From NCBI GenBank assembly GCA_017466325.1, contig JAFTUK010000011.1:1-46081 (forward strand): a stretch of DNA of 46,081 bases. Reading direction: 5' to 3'. This document shows, in pieces, positions 1 to 9,222 of the stretch (the stretch's first letter is position 1; each line of letters opens with the position of its first letter). The stretch comes from Bacteroidaceae bacterium (GTDB taxonomy: Bacteria; Bacteroidota; Bacteroidia; Bacteroidales; Bacteroidaceae). The translations under genes and the position numbers were made by a program. The notes beneath the pieces were generated by a model. The model was not told the DNA's origin, ran no database searches, and saw only the letters and a program-made list of their open reading frames with translations.

Positions 1-232
1 ATCAAGTCATTCTTCTAAAGATCCTCTTCGCCCACCTGTCTCAGGGGGACAATCGGCTGGCGCGGTGATCTTCTGTAGTAACTGACTCTCCCCCTGAGAC
101 AGGGCGAATAAGGCCTTTAGAAAAATGACTCAATGTCATTTTGTGCCTTATGAGGGTTAAACTCCCCAGTTTAACGTCGGGCTCGGAGAGAGTACCCCGC
201 AGGGGGGAGGGGGTGGATAAAACAGAGAATGG
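1..232 (-). repeat. Dispersed element, copy A (left window edge)
   Basis: Read on the minus strand this region contains CCCTCCCCC, then about 60 bp later TGACATTGAGTCA, TCTAAAGGCCTT, TTCGCCC and GTTACTACAGA. The same blocks occur in the same order on the plus strand at 9013-9222. Copy A also carries the extra inverted arm at 2-49 and may run off the left edge. Family membership is seen directly from the two copies; mobility is inferred. Confidence 0.65.
2..133. repeat. Long imperfect inverted repeat
   Basis: Arms 2-49 and 89-133 are reverse complements with few mismatches. Both contain the TTCTAAAG-like core, then TTCGCCC and CTGTCTCAGGGGGA. The loop is about 39 bp. The right arm is the start of the larger dispersed element described at 1-232. 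No gene lies in 1-358; this stretch holds only repeat DNA and a promoter. Confidence 0.75.
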
Positions 233-291
233 AAAACACCCTCCCCATACAAGCAACTTTCCTTGGAATAAGTCAGTTTCCGATAGGAAAT

Positions 292-323
292 GTTGCTTTT
301 TTCATTTCATTACGTTATCTTTG
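292..323 (+). promoter_or_regulatory. Bacteroidetes-type promoter for the DUF3791 pair
   Basis: The -7 box TATCTTTG lies at 316-323 with a -33-like GTTG at 292-295, spaced 20 bp. Expected transcription start is near 330, which excludes the upstream in-frame ATG at 290 as start and supports ATG 359. Confidence 0.6.
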
Positions 324-358
324 CATGGAATTATAGGCAAATAAATAGCGATAATAGC

Positions 359-577
359 ATGGGAGACAAGTATCAGATACCTTATACCAACGCATGCATC
401 AGGGCATTTGCCAAGCGCTTCAACCTCTCTGTCAAGGTGGCGTTTGATTACCTGTATGCATTCAAGGGAATTGACTTCCTTGTCGAGTTTTACGAGATAG
501 AACACTTGCAATCCATAGACGATGCCGTAGACGACCTAATTGTATGTTGTGCCAATAACGGAGGAACACTAAGATGA
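359..577 (+). CDS. DUF3791 family small protein
   Basis: This 72-residue protein matches the remembered DUF3791 pattern: an N-terminal helix, then FAKRFNLSVKVAFDYLYAFK, KGIDFLVEFYEIEH and a C-terminal DAVDDLIVCCANNGG. The start at 359 was chosen because the promoter -7 box ends at 323. The gene overlaps the next one by 4 bp (ATGA), so translation is probably coupled. DUF3791 genes in Bacteroidetes and Firmicutes are commonly found beside DUF3990 genes and have been suggested to belong to toxin-antitoxin-like modules. No DUF3990 partner is visible here, so the pair may be an orphan. The function is unproven. Confidence 0.75.
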   Translation: MGDKYQIPYTNACIRAFAKRFNLSVKVAFDYLYAFKGIDFLVEFYEIEHLQSIDDAVDDLIVCCANNGGTLR

Positions 578-786
578 TAACCACTGCTCAGAGAAACTTC
601 CTGGTAAACCATGCCGTTGACCAACTCACGGAATCTGTCATAAAGGACAATGGTTCTGACTTGACCTCAGCACTGAAAACTGTTTACGACTCCAAAGTGT
701 ACAGATTGCTGCAGGATAACGAGGGCGAACTTTACACGCAAAGCCCATCCTATCTATATGAACTATTGAGGCAGGAGATACAATAA
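574..786 (+). CDS. Small partner protein of DUF3791, unknown function
   Basis: This encodes 70 residues with no signal peptide or membrane segment. Predicted helices dominate, and the C-terminal part (YTQSPSYLYELLRQEIQ) looks like a short helical binding module. The ATG overlaps the stop of the DUF3791 gene (ATGA at 574-577), so the two are almost certainly co-translated. Small proteins of this length and style accompany DUF3791 genes in gut Bacteroidales, which suggests a two-protein unit. I do not recognise a catalytic motif and assign no activity. Confidence 0.65.
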   Translation: MITTAQRNFLVNHAVDQLTESVIKDNGSDLTSALKTVYDSKVYRLLQDNEGELYTQSPSYLYELLRQEIQ

Positions 787-842
787 ACCATTTCGCCGGT
801 TTATCTCCGCACCCAAAATACACCTTATATAATATATTACAC

Positions 843-1580
843 ATGCGATATATACACCTTTTGATTCTGATGCTCGTGTCCATGATGGGCATGGCGCAGA
901 CGATGCCATCGCTGAGGCCTGAGGTGACGTACACCAATCCCGAGGGTGAGGTGCTGACGGGCAGTTACCCCGATGACCTGCAACTGACGGAGATACAGAA
1001 CGCTCCGCTCAACGGCATCTTCCTGGCCAATCCCCAGGATATGGACGGTTGGGACGTAACGTACGACTGGGTGGTGATGGTGGATACCGTTACCGGTTCC
1101 ATGGGCAACAACTTCTTTGAACTGGTGCACCGCTTTGAAGAAAATCTCGACTATGACTTCATACACAAGGGAACCTACAAGGTGCGCCTGAAGGCCACCT
1201 TCACCAATGGTGAAATGACGTGGGAATATCCCTCGGAGGACATGGATTCCATCATCTTCACCCTGCAGATAAGCGGCAGCAAACTCGAGTTCCCCAACAC
1301 GTTCACTCCCAACGGCGACGGGCAGAACGATGTGCTCAAGGCCAAGGAGTACCAGAGCATAGTGGAGTTCCATGCCGCCGTGTTCAACCGTTGGGGCCAG
1401 CGCCTCTACCAGTGGGACGATGTAGCCGAAGGCTGGGACGGACGTGTAGGAGGCAACTATGTGCGCAACGGCGCCTATTACCTTGTGGTCAATGCCAAGG
1501 GAGCCGACGGCACCAAGTACCGCCTGAAGAAGACCATAAATGTGTTCACGCACAAGAACCAGGACTTTGTGGAGGAGTGA
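843..1580 (+). CDS. Secreted protein with T9SS type B (gliding-motility-associated) C-terminal domain
   Basis: This 245-residue protein has an N-terminal signal peptide (about residues 1-19, ending MGMAQ), a PKD/Ig-like beta region and a C-terminal CHU_C-type domain. That domain is marked by FPNTFTPNGDGQNDVLK, FNRWGQRLYQW, GWDGRVGG and NGAYYLVV. Such domains direct export through the type IX secretion system and attachment outside the outer membrane. The protein is small for the family and is little more than the sorting domain plus one Ig-like module. Its stop is 12 bp before the uvrA start, so the two genes are probably cotranscribed; the functional link is unknown. Confidence 0.85.
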   Translation: MRYIHLLILMLVSMMGMAQTMPSLRPEVTYTNPEGEVLTGSYPDDLQLTEIQNAPLNGIFLANPQDMDGWDVTYDWVVMVDTVTGSMGNNFFELVHRFEENLDYDFIHKGTYKVRLKATFTNGEMTWEYPSEDMDSIIFTLQISGSKLEFPNTFTPNGDGQNDVLKAKEYQSIVEFHAAVFNRWGQRLYQWDDVAEGWDGRVGGNYVRNGAYYLVVNAKGADGTKYRLKKTINVFTHKNQDFVEE

Positions 1581-1592
1581 GGGGGCTTACTT

Positions 1593-4412
1593 ATGTCAAA
1601 CACCAAAATCATAGTTGAAGGCGCCAGGGAACACAACCTGAAGAACGTGGACGTGGAGATACCCCGCGGCTCGCTCACCGTGATAACGGGACTGAGCGGG
1701 TCGGGTAAGTCCAGCCTTGCCTTCGATACCATATACGCCGAGGGTCAGCGTAGGTACATAGAGACCTTCTCGGCTTACGCACGCAATTTCCTCGGAGGCA
1801 TGTCGCGCCCCGATGTGGACAAGGTCAGCGGTCTCTCGCCCGTCATCAGCATAGAGCAGAAGACCACCAACCGCAATCCACGCTCCACCGTGGGCACCAC
1901 CACCGAGATTTACGACTTCCTCCGTCTGCTCTATGCCCGTGTGGGCGAGGCCTACTCCTATGTTAGCGGAGAGAAGATGGTACGCTACACCGAGGAACAG
2001 ATTGTGGCCCTTCTGCTGGAGAGGTACGAGGGACGGCGTGTCTACATCCTTGCCCCTGTGGTGCAGAACCGCAAGGGACACTACCGCGAACTTCTGGAGA
2101 GCGTGCGCAAGAAAGGCTACCTCTATGCCCGCATTGACGGGGAGATGGAGGAACTCCTGCCCGACATGCAACTGGACCGCTACAAGAACCACGACATAGA
2201 GGTGGTGGTGGACCGCCTGCGTGTTGCCGAAAAGGACGGCGACCGTCTGCGCCAAAGCGTGTCCACCGCCATGCAGCAGGGTGGGGGGCTCATCATGGTC
2301 TTCGACATGGAAACGGGCGAGGTGCGCCATTATAGCCGCCGCCTCATGTGTCCCACCAGCGGCATAGCATACCGCGACCCTGCTCCGCACGACTTTTCGT
2401 TCAACTCCCCCCAGGGTGCCTGCCCCCGATGCAAGGGTCTTGGCATGGTGTCCCTCATTGACGAGGAAAAGGTATTCCCCGACCCGAAACTGAGCGTCCG
2501 CCAGGGAGGCATAGCCCCTCTGGGCAAGGCACGCCAGGCCATGATATTCTGGCAGATTCAGGCTGTGCTGGAAAGATACGACGCCACGCTGGACACCCCC
2601 ATAGGGCAGTTGCCGCGCGAGGCCGTGGACGAGATACTGAACGGCAGTCCCGAGCGTCTCCGTATTCCGGCCTCCGTGGCACGCACCTCGAGCGACTATT
2701 TCACCGACTACGACGGCCTCGTGAAGTATATCCGACAGATGCTGGACTCTGACATGAGCGCATCGGCACAGAAGTGGGCCGACCAGTTCAACCGTACAGC
2801 ACAATGTCCCGAATGTCACGGACAGCGCCTCAGAAAGGAATCCCTGCATTTCTTCATTGCCGGCAAGAACATTGCCCAACTGGCAGAGATGGACCTGGGC
2901 GAACTTTACGAATGGCTCATGTCGCTGGACAAGCACCTCAACGACCACCAGCGCAAGATAGCGCCCGAGGTACTGAAGGAACTCTGCACACGCCTGCGCT
3001 TCCTTCTGGACATAGGTCTGGAATACCTGTCGCTTTCCCGTTCGAGCGTCTCGCTCAGCGGTGGAGAGAGCCAGCGCATACGTCTGGCCACACAGATAGG
3101 TTCGCAACTGGTGAACGTGCTATACATTCTGGACGAACCCTCCATAGGCCTTCATCAGAAGGACAACAGCCGCCTGATTGCCTCGCTGAAGTCCCTGCGC
3201 GACATCGGCAACTCGGTCATCGTGGTGGAGCACGACCAGGAGATGATGGAGAATGCCGACTGGATAGTGGACATAGGTCCGCGTGCCGGACGTGCCGGCG
3301 GACATGTGGTGTATCAGGGCACTTATCCCGATATGCTCAAGGCAGACACCCTGACCAGCGGCTACCTCTCCGGCAGACTCCGCATAGAGGTTCCTGCCGT
3401 GCGCCGCGAGGGCAACGGAAAGAGCATCACCATACACGGGGCTCGTGGCAACAACCTGAAGGACGTTACCGCCACCTTCCCCCTGGGCAAACTCATCTGC
3501 ATCACAGGCGTGAGCGGTTCGGGCAAGAGCACGCTCATCAACGATACCCTGCATCCCATCCTCTCGCAGCACTTCTACCGCTCGCTTACCGACCCCTTGC
3601 CATACGACTCGGTGGAGGGACTGGAGAACGTGGACAAGGTGGTGGACGTTGACCAGACTCCCTTGGGACGCACCCCGAGGAGCAACCCTGCCACGTACAC
3701 CAACGTGTTCAACGACATACGCAACCTCTTCGTGGACCTCCCCGAGGCAAAGATAAGGGGTTACAAGCCAGGACGCTTCTCCTTCAACGTGAAGGGCGGA
3801 CGGTGCGAGACCTGTTCGGGCAACGGATACAAGAGCATAGAGATGAACTTCCTGCCCGACGTGATGGTCCCCTGCGAGGAGTGTCGTGGCAAGCGCTACA
3901 ACCGCGAGACACTGGAGGTGCGCTTCCGTGGCAAGAGCATTGCCGACATACTGGACATGACCATAAACCAGGCCGTGGAGTTCTTCGAGAACCAACCGAA
4001 CATCCTGCAGAAGATAAAGGTGCTTCAGGACGTGGGCCTTGGCTACGTGAAACTCGGTCAGCCGAGCACCACCCTGTCGGGAGGCGAGAGCCAGCGCGTG
4101 AAACTGGCCACCGAACTGGCCAAGCGCGACACGGGCCGTACCTTATACATATTGGACGAACCTACCACGGGTCTGCACTTCGAGGACATCCGCGTGCTCC
4201 TCTCCGTGCTGAACCGCCTTGTGGACAAGGGCAACACCGTGGTCATCGTGGAGCACAACCTGGACATCATCAAGGCTGCCGACCACATCATAGAGATGGG
4301 TCCCGAAGGAGGCCGCCGTGGCGGACAGATACTCTTCTCCGGCACACCCGAGGAGATGGTAAAGGCCGGCATCGGCTACACGGCACCCTACCTGAAGGAA
4401 ATGCTGAAATGA
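1593..4412 (+). CDS. uvrA: Excinuclease ABC subunit A
   Basis: This is the 939-residue, full-length damage-recognition ATPase of nucleotide excision repair. It acts with UvrB in the cytoplasm. Two ABC modules are visible, with Walker A motifs GLSGSGKSS (near residue 33) and GVSGSGKST, and two LSGGESQR signatures. Walker B segments ILDEPSIGLH and ILDEPTTGLH follow each signature. The C-terminal module carries the zinc-binding CETCSGNG...CEECRGKRYN motif, and the first module has CPRCKGLG. The start ATG 1593 gives the typical N-terminus (IIVEGAREHNLKNV). The gene is intact and shows no sign of transfer. Confidence 0.98.
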   Translation: MSNTKIIVEGAREHNLKNVDVEIPRGSLTVITGLSGSGKSSLAFDTIYAEGQRRYIETFSAYARNFLGGMSRPDVDKVSGLSPVISIEQKTTNRNPRSTVGTTTEIYDFLRLLYARVGEAYSYVSGEKMVRYTEEQIVALLLERYEGRRVYILAPVVQNRKGHYRELLESVRKKGYLYARIDGEMEELLPDMQLDRYKNHDIEVVVDRLRVAEKDGDRLRQSVSTAMQQGGGLIMVFDMETGEVRHYSRRLMCPTSGIAYRDPAPHDFSFNSPQGACPRCKGLGMVSLIDEEKVFPDPKLSVRQGGIAPLGKARQAMIFWQIQAVLERYDATLDTPIGQLPREAVDEILNGSPERLRIPASVARTSSDYFTDYDGLVKYIRQMLDSDMSASAQKWADQFNRTAQCPECHGQRLRKESLHFFIAGKNIAQLAEMDLGELYEWLMSLDKHLNDHQRKIAPEVLKELCTRLRFLLDIGLEYLSLSRSSVSLSGGESQRIRLATQIGSQLVNVLYILDEPSIGLHQKDNSRLIASLKSLRDIGNSVIVVEHDQEMMENADWIVDIGPRAGRAGGHVVYQGTYPDMLKADTLTSGYLSGRLRIEVPAVRREGNGKSITIHGARGNNLKDVTATFPLGKLICITGVSGSGKSTLINDTLHPILSQHFYRSLTDPLPYDSVEGLENVDKVVDVDQTPLGRTPRSNPATYTNVFNDIRNLFVDLPEAKIRGYKPGRFSFNVKGGRCETCSGNGYKSIEMNFLPDVMVPCEECRGKRYNRETLEVRFRGKSIADILDMTINQAVEFFENQPNILQKIKVLQDVGLGYVKLGQPSTTLSGGESQRVKLATELAKRDTGRTLYILDEPTTGLHFEDIRVLLSVLNRLVDKGNTVVIVEHNLDIIKAADHIIEMGPEGGRRGGQILFSGTPEEMVKAGIGYTAPYLKEMLK

Positions 4413-4524
4413 ACGGGTAACGGTGAGCGGATGAGCGGGAAACCGTGTAAATCTGTTGCATCTGTGCCATCAGTGTTCCATACCAACCTAAAGTAACTCT
4501 AACCGAACAGCAACATTACTAAAT
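4413..4524. repeat. Intergenic with short dispersed repeats
   Basis: The 17-mer GGTGAGCGGATGAGCGG at 4422-4438 recurs exactly, as its reverse complement, inside ygbA at 28485-28501. The following stretch (about 4443-4475) has the AATCTGT / ATCTGTG wording that also occurs near 45979. No gene is seen. Confidence 0.6.
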
Positions 4525-7407
4525 ATGAAAAGACTTGTTTCTGTTTTCCTGTCATTGACAATGCTGCTTCCTGTAATGGCGCAGGCAGAGTTCCCCGAAG
4601 AAGGGAAGTATTACCGATTGTACAATACAGTACGCAAGCAGGGCGAGAAATTGTATTGGACGGCATCGTCCACGTATGCCTATTCCGCCCCGTCGGCATC
4701 AGAGGATAATAGTCAGGTATGGCAATTCGTCCTTGCAGAGAACGCAACGGGGGATTTCAAGTATTACATCAGGAGCCACGAGACAGGCAGGTACATGGGC
4801 AATGTCTTCGGTGGCGGAAACAATGTGTCACTGAACGTGGAACTGTCATCTGCCGGAAAGTTTGCCATCACCCAGGTTTCCGGCAAGGACGCATATACCT
4901 TCCGTACCGGCGACGGTCAGGCCAACTATCTTTTCTGTGACAGCCCCGGTTCGGACGGCCACTATCGTCTGGACGGTTGGAAGGCCGACGGATGCGAGAA
5001 TTTCTATTTCGAGGTAGTGGAACCACAGGTGATTGTCTACAAGTATATCCTGTTCTCTGCCGGCATGCCCGACGGAGCGACCATCACCATAGACGGAAAG
5101 GACTACAATGGAGTGAATGCCCAGGGCAATGTTGAGGTTGAAGTGTCGCGCAAACTCACGGATGCCGACATCACGGTAACCGTGGGCGGAGGTATGGGTT
5201 ATGAAATGTCTGTGGACAATGTGAACATGCAGATCAACGTGGACTTCCGCCAAATGTTTCTTCCTGCCTTTGCCATAGACGAGGCAGAGGCCAAGGAATA
5301 CCTCATGAAGATGCCCAAGGCCTATGTGAAGACCACTGGCAGCAATATGGTTCACACCAAGAAGAAGTCCGAAGCCGACCGCTTCCTGTTCCTTGAGGAT
5401 ACAGAGAACGTAGGTCAATACTACATTTACAGCAAGGCATCCCAGAGTTATGTCTACTACACCAGTGCCGCCAACGGAGCCGTGGTGAAGCAGACTTCCC
5501 AGAGTAATGTCCGGTTCACGGCAGACAAGTCCGGCGCCAATACATGGAAAGTGGTTCTTGGCAATGATGGCGAGAGCGTTACCATAGTGCCGGGTAGTGT
5601 GGAGCGTCCCGACGGAAGTTCTCCTGCATGGAATTTTACTGGCGGTATAGAAGAAAACTGTGTGCTGAACCTCTGGACGGCAAGCGATGTGAACAGCGTA
5701 TGGAACATCATCGACCCCTCTGTGGGTACTATGGCATGTGCCACCACCTTGTTTGCCTTGCCCGGCGCAGAGTATATGCACAAACTCGTGCCCAGTGCAG
5801 GCGAGACCATCGTTGGTGTTGACTTTGGTCCTATCACCACTCTGGACTTGAAGGAGGACCGCATCTTCAAGGGCAATGCCTACAGGTATGTCTATGGCCG
5901 TGCACCTGTGGATGAGGGAGAGTATACCTATTCGGTGAAGGTAATGGATGCCGAGGGAGACATCACTGAGACAAAGGTAAGTCTTACCGTAAGCACACAC
6001 TTGCAGACTCCCACCCCAATGATGTCGTGGCTTACTTGGAACTGGTTTGACTGCAACATCTCCCACGACAAACTGATGGGCGTGCTGAGAGGCATGAAAT
6101 CCAAAGGCCTGATAGATGCCGGTTACAACACTATCGTCATCGACGACGGATGGGCAACCACCCAGATGGACAAGGCCAAGTTGACATACAATCCCGAGAA
6201 GTTCCCTGAAGGCATTACCGGTTTCATCCAGGATGTGAAGGCTCTGGACGAGCGCATGATAGTTGGCATCTACTCCGATGCCGGCACTATGACTTGTGCC
6301 CGCATCCAGCCCGGTTCCTACGGATATGAGCGCCCCCACATGGAGATGTGGGACAGTTGGGGCGTGGATATGCTCAAGTACGACTTCTGCAATAGCGAGG
6401 ATGCTGCCTATGCCAGTTACAAGATGATGGGCAAGGTGATACGGGAAGTCAATGCCCGCCGTAAGGCAGACGGACGCCGCCCCTTTGTCTTCAACATCTG
6501 CGAATGGGGTACCAACCAACCCTGGCTTTGGGGTGCCGAGGCAGGAGGCAGCAGTTGGCGTGCCACCTATGACCAGCGCGAATGTTGGGTAGGCGAGGGT
6601 CTTCTGCCCGGTGTACTCACCGGTCTTGACCAGGTCCGCGAATTGTGGATGTATGGTGGCGTGAACCGATTCAACGACATGGACATGATGGTTATCGGTC
6701 TGCATGGTCGGGGCAATCCCAGCAACATGACTCCCACGCACAACGCCAACGGTGGCATCATCCCCAGCCTCACCGACGAGCAGTACCGTTCTCAGATGAG
6801 TCTCTGGTGTATGTTGTCAAGTCCCTTGGCACTGACATGCGACTTCCGCGATACCCCTGTTGCCGATGGCAATACCAGTGCCGGCACTTTGCCCGAGCCA
6901 CTGATTACCGAAACCGACCTCAATACGATGACAAACCCCGATATCATTGCCATAAACCAGGATTCCTTGGGCCAACAGGCCGAGTTCATGGAGGCTCTTT
7001 CCACAGGCACCACGGACAATGTGGCTTCTGGCTATGACGTGTACGTGAAGGACCTCTCTGGCGGACGCATGGCCGTGGCCGTGTTCAACCGCTCCTCTTC
7101 TTCCATGAGTGTTCCAGACCTGAACCTTGCCGACCTCTACATGGATGCCAATGCCACCTATACCGCCAAGAACGTTTGGGCTGGTACCACGGAGGTTGTA
7201 ACCGGTACCATCAAGGCCGGAACTCTGGAACCGTATCAGACAAAGGTGTACATCCTCACCATCCAGGGTGGCGAGACGGGCATCCATAACGTGGAGCCTG
7301 ATGCCAGAGCAACCAACTCTCCAGTCTACAATATGGCGGGTCAGCGCATGCCCCGTGTGCAGAAGGGTGTAAGCATCACCGAGGGCAAGGTGGTGGTGAA
7401 GAAGTAA
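4525..7407 (+). CDS. Secreted GH27-type alpha-galactosidase, multidomain
   Basis: This 960-residue protein has a signal peptide (about 1-21), two beta-trefoil/lectin-like N-terminal regions (about 25-170 and 250-410), a short Ig-like stretch, and a GH27 TIM barrel from about residue 495. The barrel begins PTPMMSWLTWNWFDCNIS and includes VIDDGW. LKYDFCN supplies the likely nucleophile Asp620, and SWRATYDQRECW the likely acid/base Asp683. A beta-sandwich follows, then a short C-terminal tail (VYNMAGQRMP, then GVSITEGKVVV) of the kind common on exported Bacteroidales proteins. It probably removes terminal alpha-galactose (or a related sugar) from host or plant glycans. The sulfatase 63 bp downstream suggests a joint role on sulfated host glycans. 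Family assignment is firm; exact substrate is not. Confidence 0.88.
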   Translation: MKRLVSVFLSLTMLLPVMAQAEFPEEGKYYRLYNTVRKQGEKLYWTASSTYAYSAPSASEDNSQVWQFVLAENATGDFKYYIRSHETGRYMGNVFGGGNNVSLNVELSSAGKFAITQVSGKDAYTFRTGDGQANYLFCDSPGSDGHYRLDGWKADGCENFYFEVVEPQVIVYKYILFSAGMPDGATITIDGKDYNGVNAQGNVEVEVSRKLTDADITVTVGGGMGYEMSVDNVNMQINVDFRQMFLPAFAIDEAEAKEYLMKMPKAYVKTTGSNMVHTKKKSEADRFLFLEDTENVGQYYIYSKASQSYVYYTSAANGAVVKQTSQSNVRFTADKSGANTWKVVLGNDGESVTIVPGSVERPDGSSPAWNFTGGIEENCVLNLWTASDVNSVWNIIDPSVGTMACATTLFALPGAEYMHKLVPSAGETIVGVDFGPITTLDLKEDRIFKGNAYRYVYGRAPVDEGEYTYSVKVMDAEGDITETKVSLTVSTHLQTPTPMMSWLTWNWFDCNISHDKLMGVLRGMKSKGLIDAGYNTIVIDDGWATTQMDKAKLTYNPEKFPEGITGFIQDVKALDERMIVGIYSDAGTMTCARIQPGSYGYERPHMEMWDSWGVDMLKYDFCNSEDAAYASYKMMGKVIREVNARRKADGRRPFVFNICEWGTNQPWLWGAEAGGSSWRATYDQRECWVGEGLLPGVLTGLDQVRELWMYGGVNRFNDMDMMVIGLHGRGNPSNMTPTHNANGGIIPSLTDEQYRSQMSLWCMLSSPLALTCDFRDTPVADGNTSAGTLPEPLITETDLNTMTNPDIIAINQDSLGQQAEFMEALSTGTTDNVASGYDVYVKDLSGGRMAVAVFNRSSSSMSVPDLNLADLYMDANATYTAKNVWAGTTEVVTGTIKAGTLEPYQTKVYILTIQGGETGIHNVEPDARATNSPVYNMAGQRMPRVQKGVSITEGKVVVKK

Positions 7408-7416
7408 TGCCCTGCC

Positions 7417-7437
7417 CTCTAACCTCTAACCTCTAAC
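7417..7437 (+). repeat. Three 7-bp tandem units
   Basis: CTCTAAC is repeated at 7417, 7424 and 7431 in the gap between the alpha-galactosidase and the sulfatase. Confidence 0.8.
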
Positions 7438-7470
7438 CGAATACATTATCTATATATAATATATAAAACA

Positions 7471-9006
7471 ATGAAACAACTCTCAGTTCTCTCCATGGCT
7501 GCTATGGCGGCCCTGTCGGCACAGGCTCAGAGCCAGCGCCCGAACATCGTCTACATCATGACGGACGACCACACTGCCCAGGCACTCAGTGCATACGGCA
7601 ACAGTCACTTGCAGACCCCCAACCTCGACCGCATTGCCGAGGAGGGCGTCCTGTTCCGCAACAGTTTCGTTGCCAACAGCCTCTCTGGTCCCAGCCGTGC
7701 GTGCATGCTCACCGGCAAGCACAGCCACATCAATGGCTTTACCAACAACGAGCACGGTATCTTCGACGGTTCACAGCAGACAATGCCCAAACTCCTGCAG
7801 GCTGCCGGCTACCAGACGGCACTCATAGGCAAGTGGCACCTGGTGAGCGAACCCACAGGCTTTGACCACTGGGACATCCTCATAGGTCAGGGCGAGTACT
7901 ACAACCCTCTTTTCCACCACCAGGACGGCAGCAAGTCCATCGAAAAGGGTTATTGCACCAACGTCATCACCGACAAGGCCATCAACTGGATGGAGCAGCG
8001 CGACAAGGACCGTCCCTTCATCCTGTTCGTACACCACAAGGCATGCCACCGCAACTGGTTGCCCGAGTTGAAGTACCTGCGCGAGTATGAGGACCAGACC
8101 TTCGAGAAACCTGCCAACTTTTGGGACAACTACGAGGGACGTATTGCCGCACAGCAACAGGAAATGGCCATCGCCTCCAACCACGACATGGACCTTGCCT
8201 ACGATACCAAGGCTTATCTGCCCGGTGACCAGACACGTCTGTCCCAGGCCTATATCAACTACGTGGAGCGTCTGGAACCCGAACTGAAGAAGCAGTACTG
8301 GACCTTCTACGACAGTATTTCATGCGACTTCAAGCGTCAGAACCTCACAGGCAAGGACCTGGTGGAGTGGAAGTACCAGCGCTATATGCGCGACTATGCC
8401 AAGGTGACCCGCACTCTGGACGATAACGTGGGCCGACTGATGGACTATCTGCGCGAGAACGGTATGCTGGAGAACACCCTCGTGGTCTACACCTCCGACC
8501 AGGGTTTCTATATGGGCGAACACGGTTGGTTCGACAAGCGCTTCATGTACGAGGAGAGCCTGTCTACCCCTCTGCTCATGCGTCTGCCCGACGGTTACAA
8601 GCGTCGTGGTGAGATTACCGACATGGTGCAGAACATCGACTATGCCCCCACCTTCCTGGAAATGGCAGGCGTTAAGGTTCCCTCCGACATTCAGGGCAAG
8701 AGCCTCGTTCCCCTGCTGAAGGGCGAGAAGACCATCGGCAAGTGGCGCGATGCCATCTACTACCACTTCCACGAGTATCCCGCAGAGCATGCCGTGAAGC
8801 GTCACTATGGCGTCCGCACCGAACGCTACAAGTTGATTCACTTCTACAACGACATCGATGCATGGGAACTCTACGACCTTCAGGAAGACCCCACAGAGAT
8901 GAAGAACGTCTATGACGACCCTGCCTATGCCAAGGTTCGCAAGCAGATGCACAAGAAACTTGAGCAGATGCAGAAGATGTATAAGGATCCTATAGCGAAG
9001 AAGTAA
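7471..9006 (+). CDS. S-type arylsulfatase family protein
   Basis: This 511-residue protein has a signal peptide (about 1-20, ending ALSAQAQS). The sulfatase fold starts at RPNIVYIMTDDH, which includes the metal-binding Asp pair. The modification motif is S-G-P-S-R-A with Ser72 as the residue converted to formylglycine, so it depends on an anaerobic radical-SAM maturase. GKWHL, the metal-binding TSDQGFYMGEHGW segment and a DUF4976-like C-terminus are present. The overall wording resembles the S1 subgroup acting on N-acetylglucosamine-6-sulfate, but subgroup assignment from memory is uncertain. It likely acts in the periplasm on sulfated host glycans with the neighbouring galactosidase. No maturase gene is in the window. 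Confidence 0.88.
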   Translation: MKQLSVLSMAAMAALSAQAQSQRPNIVYIMTDDHTAQALSAYGNSHLQTPNLDRIAEEGVLFRNSFVANSLSGPSRACMLTGKHSHINGFTNNEHGIFDGSQQTMPKLLQAAGYQTALIGKWHLVSEPTGFDHWDILIGQGEYYNPLFHHQDGSKSIEKGYCTNVITDKAINWMEQRDKDRPFILFVHHKACHRNWLPELKYLREYEDQTFEKPANFWDNYEGRIAAQQQEMAIASNHDMDLAYDTKAYLPGDQTRLSQAYINYVERLEPELKKQYWTFYDSISCDFKRQNLTGKDLVEWKYQRYMRDYAKVTRTLDDNVGRLMDYLRENGMLENTLVVYTSDQGFYMGEHGWFDKRFMYEESLSTPLLMRLPDGYKRRGEITDMVQNIDYAPTFLEMAGVKVPSDIQGKSLVPLLKGEKTIGKWRDAIYYHFHEYPAEHAVKRHYGVRTERYKLIHFYNDIDAWELYDLQEDPTEMKNVYDDPAYAKVRKQMHKKLEQMQKMYKDPIAKK

Positions 9007-9012
9007 AAGAAA

Positions 9013-9222
9013 GAGGACCCTCCCCCAACCTGTCCGCGCGTCGCAATGGGGATTGCTCCCCTCACAAGGTACTGATTGACATTCAGTCAATCCTCTAAAG
9101 ACCTTGTTCGCCCTTTATGGAGGGGAGTGGTTACAACAGATATGGATAAAATAACCAATACAGATGCCTCCTCGGTACATTCTACTCCCCTCCCTTGTGG
9201 AGGGGCAAGGGGGAGGGTCCGC
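9013..9222 (+). repeat. Dispersed element, copy B, running into the sirtuin gene
   Basis: The copy starts with CCCTCCCCC after the sulfatase stop. It contains TGACATTCAGTCA, TCTAAAGACCTT, TTCGCCC and GTTACAACAGA in the same order as copy A. It ends with the palindrome-like CTCCCCTCCCTTGTGGAGGG and CAAGGGGGAGGGT next to the first conserved sirtuin codons (GTC CGC ATC). The end is therefore inside the downstream reading frame. Confidence 0.7.

Noticed and set aside
41-256. Minus-strand 71-codon frame at the left edge
   Set aside because: It is translated repeat DNA; the same residues appear from the repeat copy at 9076, which also uses a non-ATG start.
1596-3107. 503-codon minus-strand frame opposite uvrA
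   Set aside because: It is an antisense shadow of a highly conserved gene.
4846-6741. 631-codon minus-strand frame opposite the alpha-galactosidase
   Set aside because: The plus strand carries the full GH27 catalytic motifs; the antisense frame is compositionally biased and has no promoter.
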